Notes under the pieces: generated by a model
What the model was told of the DNA's origin: nothing
Database searches by the model: none
What the model saw: the letters and a program-made list of their open reading frames with translations, nothing else
NCBI RefSeq assembly: GCF_017811755.1
Contig: NZ_JADDJF010000006.1
Coordinates: 1-64,000, forward strand
Direction of reading: 5' to 3'
Length of the DNA: 64,000 nt
DNA from: Pararhodobacter sp. SW119
GTDB taxonomy: Bacteria; Pseudomonadota; Alphaproteobacteria; Rhodobacterales; Rhodobacteraceae
Made by a program: the position numbers and the translations under genes
Shown: piece after piece, positions 8,356 to 17,944 of the stretch
Layout: each line of letters starts with the position of its first letter
How positions within the stretch are numbered: position 1 is the first letter of the stretch

Positions 8356-9525
8356 TCAGAATCTTGCGCCTCGCGCCGGCGCCTCGCCGCGCCGGAACGG
8401 CGCGAAGCTCTCCAGAAGGCGCATCTCGCTGCGCAACGCCGCGCCTTCCTCGCGCAGGTAATCGGCCACCGCCTGCCCGAACCTTTCGTCCGCGAACCAG
8501 TGCAGTGAGTGGACCTTTTCCGGCAGATACCCCCGCGCGAGCTTGTGTTCGCCCTGCGCCCCGGCCTCGACCCGGTTCAACCCATGGGCCAGCGCCCAGT
8601 CGATCGCCTGATAATAGCACAATTCGAAATGCAGGCAGGGGTGGTCTTCCAGGCAGCCCCAGTAGCGCCCGTAAAGCGTTGTCGCACCGATGAAATTCAG
8701 CGCACCCGCCACCGCCCTTCCGTCCCGCTCGGCCAGCACCAGCAGCACGTCGTCGCGCATCGTCTCGTGCGCCGCCTCGAAGAATTCCCGCGTCAGGTAC
8801 GGCCGCCCCCACTTGCGCGACCCGGTGTCCTGGTAGAACGCCCAGAACGCGTCCCAGTGCGCGGGCCGGATCCCGTCGCCCGTCAGCGCGCGGATCGTGC
8901 CCCCGAACCCCTGCGCGACCGCCCGTTCCTTGCGGATCGTCTTGCGCTTCCGGGACGAGAGGGAGGCCAGGAAACCCTCGAAATCTCCGAAACTCGCGTC
9001 CTGCCAATGATACTGCTGCGTGACCCGGTGCAGAAATCCCGCGGCCACGCCCGCCTGCGCCTCGGCCTCGGTGCAGAAGGTGACATGCGCCGATGACAGC
9101 CCGTTCTGCGCCGCCGCGTCGCGCAGCGCCTGCATCAAGGGGCCGCGCGCCACTTCTGCCCCCAGAAAGCGCCGCCCGGTCGCCGGGGTGAAGGGCACCG
9201 CCGACTGCAGCTTCGGATAATAGCGCCCCCCCGCCCGCGTCCAGGCATCGGCAAAGGCGTGGTCGAAGATGTATTCGCCCTGGCTGTGCGACTTGACGTA
9301 AAGGGGCGCGGCGCCGACCAGCTGCCCCTCGGCATCCCGCGCCAGCAGGTGCTGCGGCTGCCATCCGGTCCCCCGCCCGACCGAGCCCGAGCTTTCCAGC
9401 GCGCGCAGGAAGCGATGGGTGGTGAAGGGATCGACCGGTCGATCCCCGGCCGTCGGCACAAGCGCATCCCATTCCGCCGCCGGAATGGCCCCCAGACTGT
9501 CGATCACGCTGACTTGCACGCTCAC
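8356..9525 (-). CDS. FemAB-like/GNAT acyltransferase (COG3146, DUF482 type)
   Basis: This 389-residue protein resembles the DUF482/COG3146 family, often described as predicted peptidoglycan-type N-acyltransferases with a doubled GNAT fold. Recognisable segments are [12 protein letters not shown] near the middle and [24 protein letters not shown] in the C-terminal half. The substrate is unknown. It is followed 16 bases later by phhB on the same strand. No membrane segment or signal peptide is visible, so it should be cytoplasmic. Confidence 0.85.
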   Translation of the reverse strand: MSVQVSVIDSLGAIPAAEWDALVPTAGDRPVDPFTTHRFLRALESSGSVGRGTGWQPQHLLARDAEGQLVGAAPLYVKSHSQGEYIFDHAFADAWTRAGGRYYPKLQSAVPFTPATGRRFLGAEVARGPLMQALRDAAAQNGLSSAHVTFCTEAEAQAGVAAGFLHRVTQQYHWQDASFGDFEGFLASLSSRKRKTIRKERAVAQGFGGTIRALTGDGIRPAHWDAFWAFYQDTGSRKWGRPYLTREFFEAAHETMRDDVLLVLAERDGRAVAGALNFIGATTLYGRYWGCLEDHPCLHFELCYYQAIDWALAHGLNRVEAGAQGEHKLARGYLPEKVHSLHWFADERFGQAVADYLREEGAALRSEMRLLESFAPFRRGEAPARGARF

Positions 9526-9593
9526 CCCTTCGGTATGACGGTGAAGCTGTGTGCCGCACGCCGCGTGTCAAGCCCGCGCCGCGCGGCGGTCGA

Positions 9594-10400
9594 TCATTCC
9601 CCGTCGTCTGCTGTGCCGGTCGCGGGCAGGGGCGGCAGGTACCCCTCGAAGGTGATGTTGTCGGCGACGCGACGTGCCACCGCCTCCTCCTCGGGCGAAC
9701 GGATCGTCCAGCTCAGCACCGGCACGCCGCGCGCCTTCAGTTCCGCCACGCGCGGCCGCGCCAGATCGTGCCAGTCGTGCGAGATGAAGCTGGCGCCCAC
9801 GTCGTCGAAAGACACGATCCGGGCCAGCGCCTTGCGTCCCGCCTCGATCGCCGGGTCCGCGTCGGCCGAGGGGGCATCCTTCTTCGGGAAGGCATAGGTT
9901 GTCAGCCCCCGCGGCACGTCCGGCGCGTGGCGCGCCATCGCCGCCATCGAATGCGGGTTGAACGACATCACCGCGACTGGCCCGCCATAGCCCCGCAACG
10001 CCGCCGCAGCCGCCTTTTCCAGGGCTTCGTCCACCGGACCCATCCCGCCCGACTGATCCTTGATCTCGACCAGCAGCGGCACGCGCCCCGCCACCAGCGC
10101 CAGCACATCGGCAAGGGTCGGGATGCCCCCGCCATCGGCCCCGTTCAGCGCGATCTGCGCCAGGTCGGCGGCGGCACGGCCCCGTACCGGACCGGCCTCC
10201 GCCGTCAGCCGATCCAGCGTGTCATCGTGAAAGACCATGGCGACCCCATCGGCCGACCCCTGCAAATCGATCTCGATCCCGTAGCCCGCCGCGACCGCGG
10301 CGGCGATGGCCGCGGTCGAATTCTCGGGGCGGCCGGGTCCGTGCAGCGCGCGATGGGCAATCGGCAGGTGCAGGAAGTCGCGGGGCAAGGCGGGCGGCAT
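9594..10400 (-). CDS. ugpQ: Glycerophosphodiester phosphodiesterase
   Basis: This 268-residue GDPD-family enzyme hydrolyses deacylated phospholipids to glycerol-3-phosphate and an alcohol. It shows the family pattern: IAHRALHGPGRPENS near residue 14, then an acidic EIDLQ strand with the FHDDTLDRLT loop, and a VLSWTI strand near the C-terminus. There is no signal peptide, so a cytoplasmic role is likely. Its ATG overlaps the stop of the RidA gene by one base (TGATG), implying coupled translation. Confidence 0.9.
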   Translation of the reverse strand: MPPALPRDFLHLPIAHRALHGPGRPENSTAAIAAAVAAGYGIEIDLQGSADGVAMVFHDDTLDRLTAEAGPVRGRAAADLAQIALNGADGGGIPTLADVLALVAGRVPLLVEIKDQSGGMGPVDEALEKAAAAALRGYGGPVAVMSFNPHSMAAMARHAPDVPRGLTTYAFPKKDAPSADADPAIEAGRKALARIVSFDDVGASFISHDWHDLARPRVAELKARGVPVLSWTIRSPEEEAVARRVADNITFEGYLPPLPATGTADDGE

Positions 10401-10864
10401 CAGGCCAGCTCGAAGATCGCCTCGATCTCGACCGCGACGCCCAGCGGCAACGAGACCGTCCCCACGGCCGAGCGCGCATGGCGCCCCGCCTCGCCCATGA
10501 TCTCGACCAGCAGGTCCGAGGCCCCGTTGACCACCTTCGGCTGCTCGGTGAAGTCGGGCGTGCAGTTGACGAAGCCGGTCAGCTTCACCACCCGCTTGAG
10601 CCGCGAGAAATCGCTGCCGCAGGCCGCGCGCGCCTGCGCCAGCAGCGACAGCGCACAGGTCCGCGCGGCGGCGGCGCCCTCCTCGGTGCTCAGCGACTCG
10701 CCCAGCTTGCCCTTGATCAGACCCGACGGGCCCTGGCTGATCTGCCCCGAGACATAGACCATGCCGCCGGCCAGAACGAAGGGGACGTAATTCGCCGCGG
10801 GGGCGGGCGCGTCGGGCAGGGTCAGGCCAAGCTCGGCAAGGCGGGTGTCGATCGGATGGGTCAT
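10400..10864 (-). CDS. RidA/YjgF-family enamine/imine deaminase-like protein
   Basis: This 154-residue protein is of the larger RidA subgroup (segments YVSGQISQGP and GVAVEIEAIFELA). RidA proteins hydrolyse reactive enamine/imine intermediates from PLP enzymes. The ATG at 10864 is taken as start because the family begins close to the ITHPID-like segment; the frame remains open upstream without a ribosome site. First gene of a leftward run with ugpQ. Confidence 0.88.
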   Translation of the reverse strand: MTHPIDTRLAELGLTLPDAPAPAANYVPFVLAGGMVYVSGQISQGPSGLIKGKLGESLSTEEGAAAARTCALSLLAQARAACGSDFSRLKRVVKLTGFVNCTPDFTEQPKVVNGASDLLVEIMGEAGRHARSAVGTVSLPLGVAVEIEAIFELA

Positions 10865-11001
10865 GGCGCGTTCCTCTGGTTGTCTGTCGGTGCGACAGTA
10901 ATCACAGCGAAAGCCGCACGGCAATCCGGCTGCGCGCTCCCACCGCTTGACATTCCCGCCCGCCTCGTGCCGCCTTGGCCGCCACAGGCGGAGGGATGGA
11001 A

Positions 11002-11451
11002 ATGGCCGAGGTCCGGTTCAAGCGCGTCGACGGCAACGCCGATCTGCCGCTGCCCGCCTACGCGACCGAAGGCGCGGCGGGGCTGGATCTGCGCGCCTTC
11101 CTGCCCGGGGGGGCGGTGGACTTCGCGCCGGGCGATTTTCACCTGATCCCCACCGGCTTTTGCGTCGAACTGCCGCCGGGAACGGAAATGCAGATCCGCC
11201 CACGGTCCGGACTGGCGCTGAAGCATGGCTTCATCCTGCCCAACAGCCCCGGCACGGTCGACGCCGACTATCGCGGCGAGGTCATGGTGGGCCTGATGTA
11301 TCTGGGCAAGGACCGGTTCACCATCGCGCACGGCGACCGCATCGCCCAGGCGGTGATCGCGGATCTGCGCCGCTATGCGGTCGTCGAGGCCGAAACCCTG
11401 ACCGACACCGCGCGCGGCAGCGGCGGCTTCGGGTCCACCGGGCTGTCCTGA
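11002..11451 (+). CDS. dut: Deoxyuridine 5'-triphosphate nucleotidohydrolase (dUTPase)
   Basis: This is a 149-residue homotrimeric dUTPase that converts dUTP to dUMP, keeping uracil out of DNA and feeding dTMP synthesis. The five motifs are present: AAGLDLRA, RPRSGLALKHG, GTVDADYRGE, RIAQAVI and the C-terminal GSGGFGSTG loop. The ATG at 11002 is chosen because GGAGGG lies six bases before it; the ATG at 10996 abuts that site. It precedes trpC, not its more usual coaBC neighbour. Confidence 0.95.
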   Translation: MAEVRFKRVDGNADLPLPAYATEGAAGLDLRAFLPGGAVDFAPGDFHLIPTGFCVELPPGTEMQIRPRSGLALKHGFILPNSPGTVDADYRGEVMVGLMYLGKDRFTIAHGDRIAQAVIADLRRYAVVEAETLTDTARGSGGFGSTGLS

Positions 11452-11600
11452 ACCCGTTGGCGCGAACCGGGCAGGCTCAGCCGCCGATCGCGTGAGAGAC
11501 GAAACGCGCATGCTTGTCTTGCGCGATCCTTACTTCCGGCCGCGCGCCCGCTTCCCTTCGTCATCGCACCGCGATAGTCAGAGGCGAAGGAGACGCGCCC

Positions 11601-12410
11601 ATGTCCACCGTTCTTGACAAGATCATCGCCTACAAGCGCGAGGAGGTCGCCGCCGGCAAGGCCGAGACCCCGCTCGACGCGATGGAGACCCGCGCCCGCG
11701 CCGCCGGCGCCCCGCGCGGCTTTCGCGCGGCGCTGCACCACGCCGCCGTCAACGGCTACGGCCTGATCGCCGAGATCAAGAAGGCCAGCCCCTCCAAGGG
11801 GCTGATCCGCGCCGATTTCGACCCCGCAACCTTGGCCCGCGCCTATGCCGAAGGCGGCGCCACGTGCCTCTCGGTGCTGACCGACGGGCCCAGCTTCCAG
11901 GGCGCGGACGACCATCTGGTGCAGGCCCGCGCCGCCGTCGACCTGCCGGTCCTGCGCAAGGATTTCCTGCACGACCCCTGGCAGGTGGTGCAGGCGCGCG
12001 CGCTCGGGGCGGACTGCATCCTGATCATCATGGCCGCGGTCGACGACACCCAGGCGGGCGAACTGGAGGCCGCTGCCACCGCCTGGAACATGGACGTCCT
12101 GATCGAGGTGCACAACGAGGCCGAGCTTGAACGCGCCGCGCGGCTGAAATCGCCCCTCCTCGGTATCAACAACCGCGACCTGAAGACCTTCGAGGTCACG
12201 CTCGATACCACCCGCCGCCTCGCCCGGCTGGTCCCCGACGACCGGATCATCGTCAGCGAAAGCGGCCTGCACACGCCGCAGGACCTCGCCGATCTCGCGA
12301 TCTACGGTGCGCGCTGCTTCCTGATCGGCGAAAGCCTCATGCGGCAGGCCGATGTGGCCGCGGCGACGCGCGCCCTTCTGGCCAATCCGCTGACCGCCGA
12401 CGGCGCCTGA
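11601..12410 (+). CDS. trpC: Indole-3-glycerol phosphate synthase
   Basis: This 269-residue TIM-barrel enzyme of tryptophan synthesis closes the indole ring of CdRP. The signature [10 protein letters not shown] and the strands [23 protein letters not shown] and [14 protein letters not shown] are intact. An AAGGAGACG ribosome site precedes the ATG at 11601. It heads trpC-moaC-moeA-lexA. In many Rhodobacterales trpG and trpD lie immediately upstream, whereas here dut does, suggesting a local rearrangement. Confidence 0.95.
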   Translation: MSTVLDKIIAYKREEVAAGKAETPLDAMETRARAAGAPRGFRAALHHAAVNGYGLIAEIKKASPSKGLIRADFDPATLARAYAEGGATCLSVLTDGPSFQGADDHLVQARAAVDLPVLRKDFLHDPWQVVQARALGADCILIIMAAVDDTQAGELEAAATAWNMDVLIEVHNEAELERAARLKSPLLGINNRDLKTFEVTLDTTRRLARLVPDDRIIVSESGLHTPQDLADLAIYGARCFLIGESLMRQADVAAATRALLANPLTADGA

Positions 12411-12413
12411 GCC

Positions 12414-12899
12414 ATGCCGGAACTGACCCATTTTGACGCCGAAGGCCGCGCCCATATGGTCGACGTCGGCGGCAAGGAGGTCACCGCGCGCACCGCGGTC
12501 GCCTCGGGCCATGTCCGGATGCGGCCTGAAACGCTCGCCCATGTCACCACCGGCACGGCGAAGAAGGGCGATGTGCTGGGCGTGGCGCGGCTGGCCGGGA
12601 TCATGGCCGCCAAGCGCTGCGCCGACCTGATCCCGCTCTGCCATCCGCTGCCGCTCAGCCATGTCGCCGTCGACCTGACCCCGGACGCCGCCCTGCCCGG
12701 AATCCGCATCACCGCCGAGGTGCGCACCACCGGCCGCACCGGGGTCGAGATGGAGGCACTGACCGCCGTCTCGGTCGCGGCGCTCACCGTCTACGACATG
12801 CTCAAGGCGGTCGAGAAGACGATGGAGATCGGCGCCATCGCCGTCGACCGGAAAGAGGGCGGAAAGTCCGGCCCCTACACGCGCGAGGGTGCGCCGTGA
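12414..12899 (+). CDS. moaC: Cyclic pyranopterin monophosphate synthase MoaC
   Basis: This 161-residue enzyme makes cyclic pyranopterin monophosphate in molybdenum-cofactor synthesis. It contains the conserved blocks [30 protein letters not shown] and [20 protein letters not shown]. It begins three bases after the trpC stop, and its own TGA overlaps the GTG start of moeA, so it is part of a tight operon. The downstream coxL product is a molybdoenzyme type, a plausible user of the cofactor. Confidence 0.95.
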   Translation: MPELTHFDAEGRAHMVDVGGKEVTARTAVASGHVRMRPETLAHVTTGTAKKGDVLGVARLAGIMAAKRCADLIPLCHPLPLSHVAVDLTPDAALPGIRITAEVRTTGRTGVEMEALTAVSVAALTVYDMLKAVEKTMEIGAIAVDRKEGGKSGPYTREGAP

Positions 12900-14068
12900 T
12901 CCCGGTCGAGGAGGCGCTGGCGCGGGTCTTCGCGCTGTGCCACCCGCTGGCGACCGAGTCGGTGCCGCTGGCGCAGGCCGCAGGCCGCGTCCTTGCCCAG
13001 CCGGAACGGGCGCAGCGCGACCAGCCGCCCTTTGCCGCCGCGGCGATGGACGGCTACGCGGTCGCCGGGGATACCGGCCCCAGCCAGCGCCTGCGGGTCA
13101 TCGGCGAAGCCCCCGCCGGGCGCAGCTTCGACAACCCGCTCGCCGCGGGCGAGGCGGTGCGCATCTTCACCGGCGCGCCGGTGCCCCCCGGCGCAACCCG
13201 CGTGGTCATCCAGGAGGACGTGGACCGCGACGGCGACTGGATCACCTTGAAGGCCGGGCTCGACGCCGCCACGCACATCCGTCCCGCCGGTGGCGATTTC
13301 CGCGCCGGCGACGCGCTTTCGGCCCCGCGGCGCCTGCGCCCGGTCGATCTGGCGCAGCTGGCGGCGATGAACGTCGACCGCGTCACCGTCACCCGCCGCC
13401 CTGTCGTCGCCATCATCGCCACCGGCGACGAGCTGGTCATGCCGGGCGAAGACCCGCGCCCCGACCAGATCGTCGCATCCAACAGCTTCGCGCTGAAGGC
13501 GCTGGTGGAGGCCGAGGGCGCCGAGGGGCGCATCCTGCCCATCGCCCGCGACGACGCCGCGCATCTGCGCGCGGTGCTGGATCTGGCGCGCGGCGCGGAT
13601 GCCATCGTGACCACCGGCGGCGCCTCGGTCGGCGATCACGACCTCGTCGCCCCGGTGACCCGCGAGCTTGGCGCCGAACCCGCCTTCTGGCGGATCGCCA
13701 TGCGGCCGGGCAAACCCCTGATGGCGGGCCGGCTGTTCGAGGCCCTGATGCTGGGGCTGCCGGGCAACCCGGTGTCCTCCATCGTCTGCGCGCATCTCTT
13801 CCTGCTGCCGGCGCTGCGCGCCATGCTGGGCCTGGGCGCCTGGCCCGCCCCGACGCAGGAGGCCGCGCTCGCCGAGGCGGTGCCCGAAAACGGCCCCCGC
13901 GCGCATTACATGCGCGCCAGGCTCGAACCGGGGTCGCGGATCCGGCCCTTCGCGCGGCAGGATTCCTCGTTGATGACCGTCCTGGGCGAGGCCGACGCCC
14001 TGCTCATCCGCCCGATACGCGACCCCGCCCGCCCCGAGGGCCACCCCGTCCGGTACATTCCGCTCTGA
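12896..14068 (+). CDS. moeA: Molybdopterin molybdenumtransferase MoeA
   Basis: This is a 390-residue MoeA, which inserts molybdate into adenylylated molybdopterin. Domains appear in order: the N-terminal MoeA_N region (AAAMDGYAV near 45), the MoCF-biosynthesis domain ([33 protein letters not shown]) and the C-terminal MoeA_C domain. The GTG start overlaps the moaC stop (GTGA). Confidence 0.95.
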   Translation: MIPVEEALARVFALCHPLATESVPLAQAAGRVLAQPERAQRDQPPFAAAAMDGYAVAGDTGPSQRLRVIGEAPAGRSFDNPLAAGEAVRIFTGAPVPPGATRVVIQEDVDRDGDWITLKAGLDAATHIRPAGGDFRAGDALSAPRRLRPVDLAQLAAMNVDRVTVTRRPVVAIIATGDELVMPGEDPRPDQIVASNSFALKALVEAEGAEGRILPIARDDAAHLRAVLDLARGADAIVTTGGASVGDHDLVAPVTRELGAEPAFWRIAMRPGKPLMAGRLFEALMLGLPGNPVSSIVCAHLFLLPALRAMLGLGAWPAPTQEAALAEAVPENGPRAHYMRARLEPGSRIRPFARQDSSLMTVLGEADALLIRPIRDPARPEGHPVRYIPL

Positions 14069-14071
14069 TGG

Positions 14072-14100
14072 TTGACTTTTGACGGGAACAAGGGTAGAAC
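14072..14100 (+). promoter_or_regulatory. Predicted lexA promoter
   Basis: TTGACT (14072-14077) and TAGAAC (14095-14100) are 17 bases apart and lie directly upstream of lexA. The -10 element overlaps the LexA operator, as expected for an autorepressed promoter. It is assigned by eye only. Confidence 0.45.
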
Positions 14101-14111
14101 CTTAGCGGAAC
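14086..14111. promoter_or_regulatory. Double overlapping LexA operator
   Basis: GAAC occurs at 14086, 14097 and 14108, each separated by exactly seven bases. This gives two overlapping GAAC-N7-GAAC boxes, the reverse complement of GTTC-N7-GTTC. It lies 44 bases before the lexA ATG, consistent with autorepression. Confidence 0.8.
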
Positions 14112-14154
14112 GTTTAAGGTCTCTCGCCGCATCGTCACCGAAGGGATTTACCCC

Positions 14155-14847
14155 ATGCTGACCCGCAAGCAGCTGGAGCTGCTGGAATTCATCGATACGC
14201 GCATGAAGCGCGATGGCGTGCCCCCCTCCTTCGACGAGATGAAGGAGGCGCTGCAACTGCGGTCCAAATCCGGGATTCACCGGCTGATCACCGCTTTGGA
14301 AGAGCGTGGCTTCATCCGCCGCTTGCCGCATCGCGCCCGCGCGATCGAGGTCATTCGCATGCCGGAAACCACCGACCGCCGCTTCGCCCCCCGGGTGATC
14401 GAAGGCGGCGGCCGCAGCATCGGCGCACCGCCGCGCGGCGCGATGCCGGTCGAGGCCGCGCATTCAATGGAACTGCCGGTCATGGGCCGGATCGCCGCCG
14501 GCACGCCGATCGAGGCGATCTCGGAAGTCTCGCATCATATCGCGGTGCCGGGCTCGATGCTTTCCGGGCAGGGCCAGCACTACGCGCTCGAGGTGCGTGG
14601 CGATTCGATGATCGAAGCCGGGATCAACGACGGCGACATCGTGGTCATCCGCGAACAGTCGAACGCCGACAATGGCGATATCGTCGTCGCCCTCGTCGAC
14701 GGGCAGGAAGCGACGCTCAAGCGCTTTCGCCGGATGCGTGGGATGATCGCCCTGGAAGCCGCCAACGCGGCTTACGAGACCCGCATCCTGCGCGATGACC
14801 AGGTGCAGGTCCAGGGCCGGCTGGTCGGACTGATCCGCAGCTACTGA
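14155..14847 (+). CDS. lexA: LexA repressor, SOS response
   Basis: This 230-residue self-cleaving repressor of the DNA-damage regulon has an N-terminal winged helix (residues 1-70, recognition region near SKSGIHRLI), a linker, and the peptidase S24 domain. The cleavage site Ala115-Gly116 lies in GRIAAGTP. The catalytic Ser151 is in GDSM and Lys189 in ATLKRF. All autoproteolysis residues are intact. Two overlapping LexA boxes precede it, so it represses itself. It follows moeA but probably has its own promoter. Confidence 0.97.
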   Translation: MLTRKQLELLEFIDTRMKRDGVPPSFDEMKEALQLRSKSGIHRLITALEERGFIRRLPHRARAIEVIRMPETTDRRFAPRVIEGGGRSIGAPPRGAMPVEAAHSMELPVMGRIAAGTPIEAISEVSHHIAVPGSMLSGQGQHYALEVRGDSMIEAGINDGDIVVIREQSNADNGDIVVALVDGQEATLKRFRRMRGMIALEAANAAYETRILRDDQVQVQGRLVGLIRSY

Positions 14848-15254
14848 CCCGACCGGCGCGCCGCGCGCCCAATGCCAGCGTCTTGTGCAAGCCGCTCGTG
14901 CGAGCGCCCGGTGCTATCGTGGACCGCGCAGGTCGCAATCTCCTCTCAGCGACCTTCCCGCCGGGCGCCCGCTTGCCCGCGCGGGATGAAGGTCTCGTCC
15001 AAGCCCGCCCCGTGTTCCGAACCGCCCGCCCCATACCGGTCCGCAGCGGCAATCTGCCAGCCATCTGCCATACGTTTGCCATACGCCTGCCATACGTTTG
15101 CCAGCACCCCCGAAGCGTCGCGCAGCGGGCGAAACCACGCCACCGGCGCCCTTCTTCGCACCCCTGATCCAAAGCTTTCATTGCGGTTAATTTTGAAATT
15201 TTCTCGCCTCTTATCTGATACTTGCGCGAAGGTCCAACCTTGGACCCTCCCCCC
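14848..15254. other. Gene-free gap between lexA and pccR
   Basis: This 407-base gap between convergent genes shows no credible coding frame. It contains repeat array 2 (15055-15109), then the block AAAGCTTTCATTGCGGTTAA at 15171-15190, and an AT-richer stretch near 15185-15230 just beyond the pccR stop. No clear intrinsic terminator was identified. Confidence 0.6.
15055..15109. repeat. 11-bp tandem repeat array 2 (TGCCATACGYY)
   Basis: Five units start at 15055, 15066, 15077, 15088 and 15099, exactly 11 bases apart. The three inner units read TGCCATACG plus TT or CC. The outer two are degenerate (TGCCAGCC.. and TGCCAGCA..). The array ends 145 bases beyond the pccR stop codon, the same placement as the other arrays relative to a leftward gene. 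Confidence 0.9.
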
Positions 15255-16661
15255 TCAGACCCGCGACGGCGCCTGAATCGAATACGGCAGCACACCCCGC
15301 CGATCCGGATCGACAAGCAACTCCAACTCCAACGGCGGCACCGACCGCTGATGACACTCAGGCCGCGCACAGATCCGGCAGGAAATGCCGATCGGCTCGA
15401 ACGCCTTGGGATTCCCCAGATCCATGTCATCGGCATAGACCAACGCGTCCGCATGCCGAATCTCGCATCCCAGCCCGATCGCATAGCGCCGTACGGGCGC
15501 CCGGAATGATCCTCCTGGCTTGGAAACGTCGCGCGCCAGACAGAAGTATCGCACCCCATCCGGCGTCTCGGCCAGTTGCCGCAAAAACCGACCCGGCGTC
15601 TCGAACGCCCGATGAACGTTCCACAGCGGACAGGCCCCCCCGTAGCGCGCGAACTGCAACAGCGTCGAGGAGTGGCGCTTGGTGATCGTCCCGGCCTGGT
15701 CGACGCGCACGAAGAAGAAAGGCACCCCCTTCGCCCCAGGCCGCTGCAACGTCGACAACCGGTGCGCCACCTGTTCGATCGACGCACCGAACCTGTCGGC
15801 CAGCATTTCCAGATCATGGCGCGTCTCTTTCGCCGCGGCCAGGAACGCCCGGTAAGGCATGATCGCGGCCCCGGCAAAATAGTTGGCCAGTCCGATCTTG
15901 GCGATGTCCCGCGCGGCATCCGTGCGAAACCGCGCCAGATCGAGCGTCGCCTCCAGCAGTTCGTTCTGCGTCAGCAGGGCGATCTGATGCAGCATCTGGA
16001 ACCGACGCGTCGCCACTGATGCCGTCCGGGAAAGACCCAGAACCCGGGACTGCGGGTCAAACGCGCGGAGCGTGTCCGACTCCGTCTCGACCATGGTTAT
16101 CTTGTGCTGCTCGAGCACGCGCAGCGCATGGCGATCGACACTTCCGGACGACAATGCGAAATGCTCGCCGGCCCGATCGACCGCGTCGATATAGTTGTCG
16201 CAGTAATGAAAGAAGTCGCGGACCTCGTCCCAGGGCGACGCCTGCAGAACACGATCTTCGCGCCCCAGCGCTTCATCGAGCGACGCGAGACGTTCGTGGA
16301 CCTGCCGGTAGGCGTGATGCAATGCCAGCAACGCCCGCGCGACCCCCGGCGCGTTTGCCGCAACCAAGCGAAGATCGGCCAGTCCCGGCGCGGGAGTCGG
16401 GAAAACCGGATCGGCCAGCGCCTCGCGCATGTCCGAGACCATTCGCTCGCTGTCGCCGGAAGAAAGTTCGGTGACATCCGTGCCGAACTCACGCGCCAAG
16501 GCCAGCAATACTGTGGTCGAGACCGGGCGGTTGTTGTTCTCCATCTGGTTCAAATAGGGCAGCGACACCCCCATCCGGCCAGCGAACTCTTTCTGGGTCA
16601 ACTGCAGTCGGGCGCGTATCTCGCGCAGCTTCGCCCCGGCATAGAGCTTCTGGACGGGCAT
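15255..16661 (-). CDS. pccR: Short-chain fatty acyl-CoA regulator PccR (ScfR family)
   Basis: This is a 468-residue regulator of the ScfR family. PccR controls propionyl-CoA carboxylase expression in Rhodobacter sphaeroides and senses propionyl-CoA. It has an N-terminal Xre/Cro HTH (about residues 8-63), a central IrrE/ImmA-like segment whose peptidase HExxH is replaced (MLHQIALLTQNE), and the C-terminal DUF2083 domain with cysteines in CRICARPECH. The ATG at 16661 directly precedes the HTH; upstream extension is antisense-like. A TTTGCAAA palindrome lies 36 bases upstream of the start, and more lie before pccB. Confidence 0.9.
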   Translation of the reverse strand: MPVQKLYAGAKLREIRARLQLTQKEFAGRMGVSLPYLNQMENNNRPVSTTVLLALAREFGTDVTELSSGDSERMVSDMREALADPVFPTPAPGLADLRLVAANAPGVARALLALHHAYRQVHERLASLDEALGREDRVLQASPWDEVRDFFHYCDNYIDAVDRAGEHFALSSGSVDRHALRVLEQHKITMVETESDTLRAFDPQSRVLGLSRTASVATRRFQMLHQIALLTQNELLEATLDLARFRTDAARDIAKIGLANYFAGAAIMPYRAFLAAAKETRHDLEMLADRFGASIEQVAHRLSTLQRPGAKGVPFFFVRVDQAGTITKRHSSTLLQFARYGGACPLWNVHRAFETPGRFLRQLAETPDGVRYFCLARDVSKPGGSFRAPVRRYAIGLGCEIRHADALVYADDMDLGNPKAFEPIGISCRICARPECHQRSVPPLELELLVDPDRRGVLPYSIQAPSRV

Positions 16662-16675
16662 GGTTGGCCTCTCGG

Positions 16676-16704
16676 TTTGCACGCTGGCCCGCCAGCTTTG
16701 CAAA
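16676..16704. promoter_or_regulatory. Putative PccR site(s) upstream of pccR
   Basis: A perfect TTTGCAAA palindrome occurs at 16697-16704 and a half-matching TTTGCACG at 16676-16683. As I recall, TTTGCAAA is the core of the reported ScfR/PccR motif. Its position in the short gap between the MFS gene and pccR suggests autoregulation. Confidence 0.55.
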
Positions 16705-16735
16705 CCCGACCCGCCAAGTCCACGACCTTGTATCT

Positions 16736-17944
16736 TCAGGCGCCGATCTGTTGCGCGCGCCGGATCACGTAGAGGATCGCAATGACCGACGCTATGCTGC
16801 AACTGAGCATGATCAGCACGAGCGGCCAAGGCGTCGAACCGGGCGTCAACATTGCCCCCGCCAAACCCGAGAGGACAGCGCCCCCCCCTATCATGATTGC
16901 GCCGCCCAACCCCGACGCGGTCCCGGCAAGATGGGGACGCACCGACAGCATCCCGGCGGTCGCATTGGGAAGCGCCATGCCGTTTCCGAACCCGACGAAG
17001 AAAAAGAAGCCGAAGAAAACCTCGGCAGTCGCGAGCCCTGCCGCCAGCAGCACCGCCATCATCACCAGGCCGCTTGTCGTCGCGAGCGTCCCGAACAGCA
17101 CCATCCGGTTTACGCCGATGCGAACCGAATAGCGCCCCGAGCAGAAGTTCCCCAACGCATAGCCGACAGCGGTCACGCCGAAATAAACCCCCAGCCAAGT
17201 CGGGCTCAAGCCATAGATCTCGGACCCGACGAAGGGGGCGCCGCCCAGGTAGGCAAAGAACACACCGGAGGACAGACTTGCGGAGAGGACATATCCCCAG
17301 AACCGCGGAGACGCGAAAAGCGCTGGATAGTCCCGAAACTGATCCCGGAAACTTGCATGCCGACTGACCGAGGTCTCACCGAGATCGACCCAGGTCAGCG
17401 CCATCACCAGCAGGCCTGCCACCATCAGCAGCGCGAAGTTCGCCTTCCAGCCAAACGCCTCGTCCAGCATCCCGCCCACGAACGGACCCAGCATCGGCAC
17501 GATCGACATCCCCATCGTCAGATATCCGATCATGGACGCGGCGCGCGCCTCGTCCACCATGTCGCGGGCGATCGCGCGGCTGAGTACCATGCCGGTGGCG
17601 ATCACGGATTGCGCCGTCCGGCACAGCAGGAAGACCTCGGCGCTTGTCGCAAGAAGCGTGCCGAGGCTGGCGATTGCGAAGAGTGCCATCGACACCAGCA
17701 GAAGCCGCCGCCGGCCATAGCGATCCGACAGCGGCCCCACGATGACCTGCAACAGGGCACTCGCCCCCAGATACAGCGAGACCGAAAGCTGCATCACCGC
17801 GTAATCCACCTGGAAGTAGGCCGCCATGTTGGGCAGCGACGGCAGGAAGATGTTCATCGACAACGCCGAGAGTCCTGCGATCAGGATCAATGTCGAAAGA
17901 TGCGGTGGGGTTCTGCGGTCCAGATACCGCGTAGCGGGCGCCAT
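16736..17944 (-). CDS. MFS transporter, Bcr/CflA drug-efflux type
   Basis: This 402-residue, 12-helix major-facilitator protein resembles the Bcr/CflA drug/H+ antiporters. Features are the LSMNIFLPSLPNMAAYF first helix, the GPLSDRYGRRRLLL loop 2-3 and RAIARDMV after helix 4. AGGTG lies eight bases before the ATG at 17944; an ATG two codons earlier is also possible. It is inserted between pccR and pccB, which are directly divergent in some relatives. A link to short-chain acids is possible but unproven. Confidence 0.9.
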   Translation of the reverse strand: MAPATRYLDRRTPPHLSTLILIAGLSALSMNIFLPSLPNMAAYFQVDYAVMQLSVSLYLGASALLQVIVGPLSDRYGRRRLLLVSMALFAIASLGTLLATSAEVFLLCRTAQSVIATGMVLSRAIARDMVDEARAASMIGYLTMGMSIVPMLGPFVGGMLDEAFGWKANFALLMVAGLLVMALTWVDLGETSVSRHASFRDQFRDYPALFASPRFWGYVLSASLSSGVFFAYLGGAPFVGSEIYGLSPTWLGVYFGVTAVGYALGNFCSGRYSVRIGVNRMVLFGTLATTSGLVMMAVLLAAGLATAEVFFGFFFFVGFGNGMALPNATAGMLSVRPHLAGTASGLGGAIMIGGGAVLSGLAGAMLTPGSTPWPLVLIMLSCSIASVIAILYVIRRAQQIGA

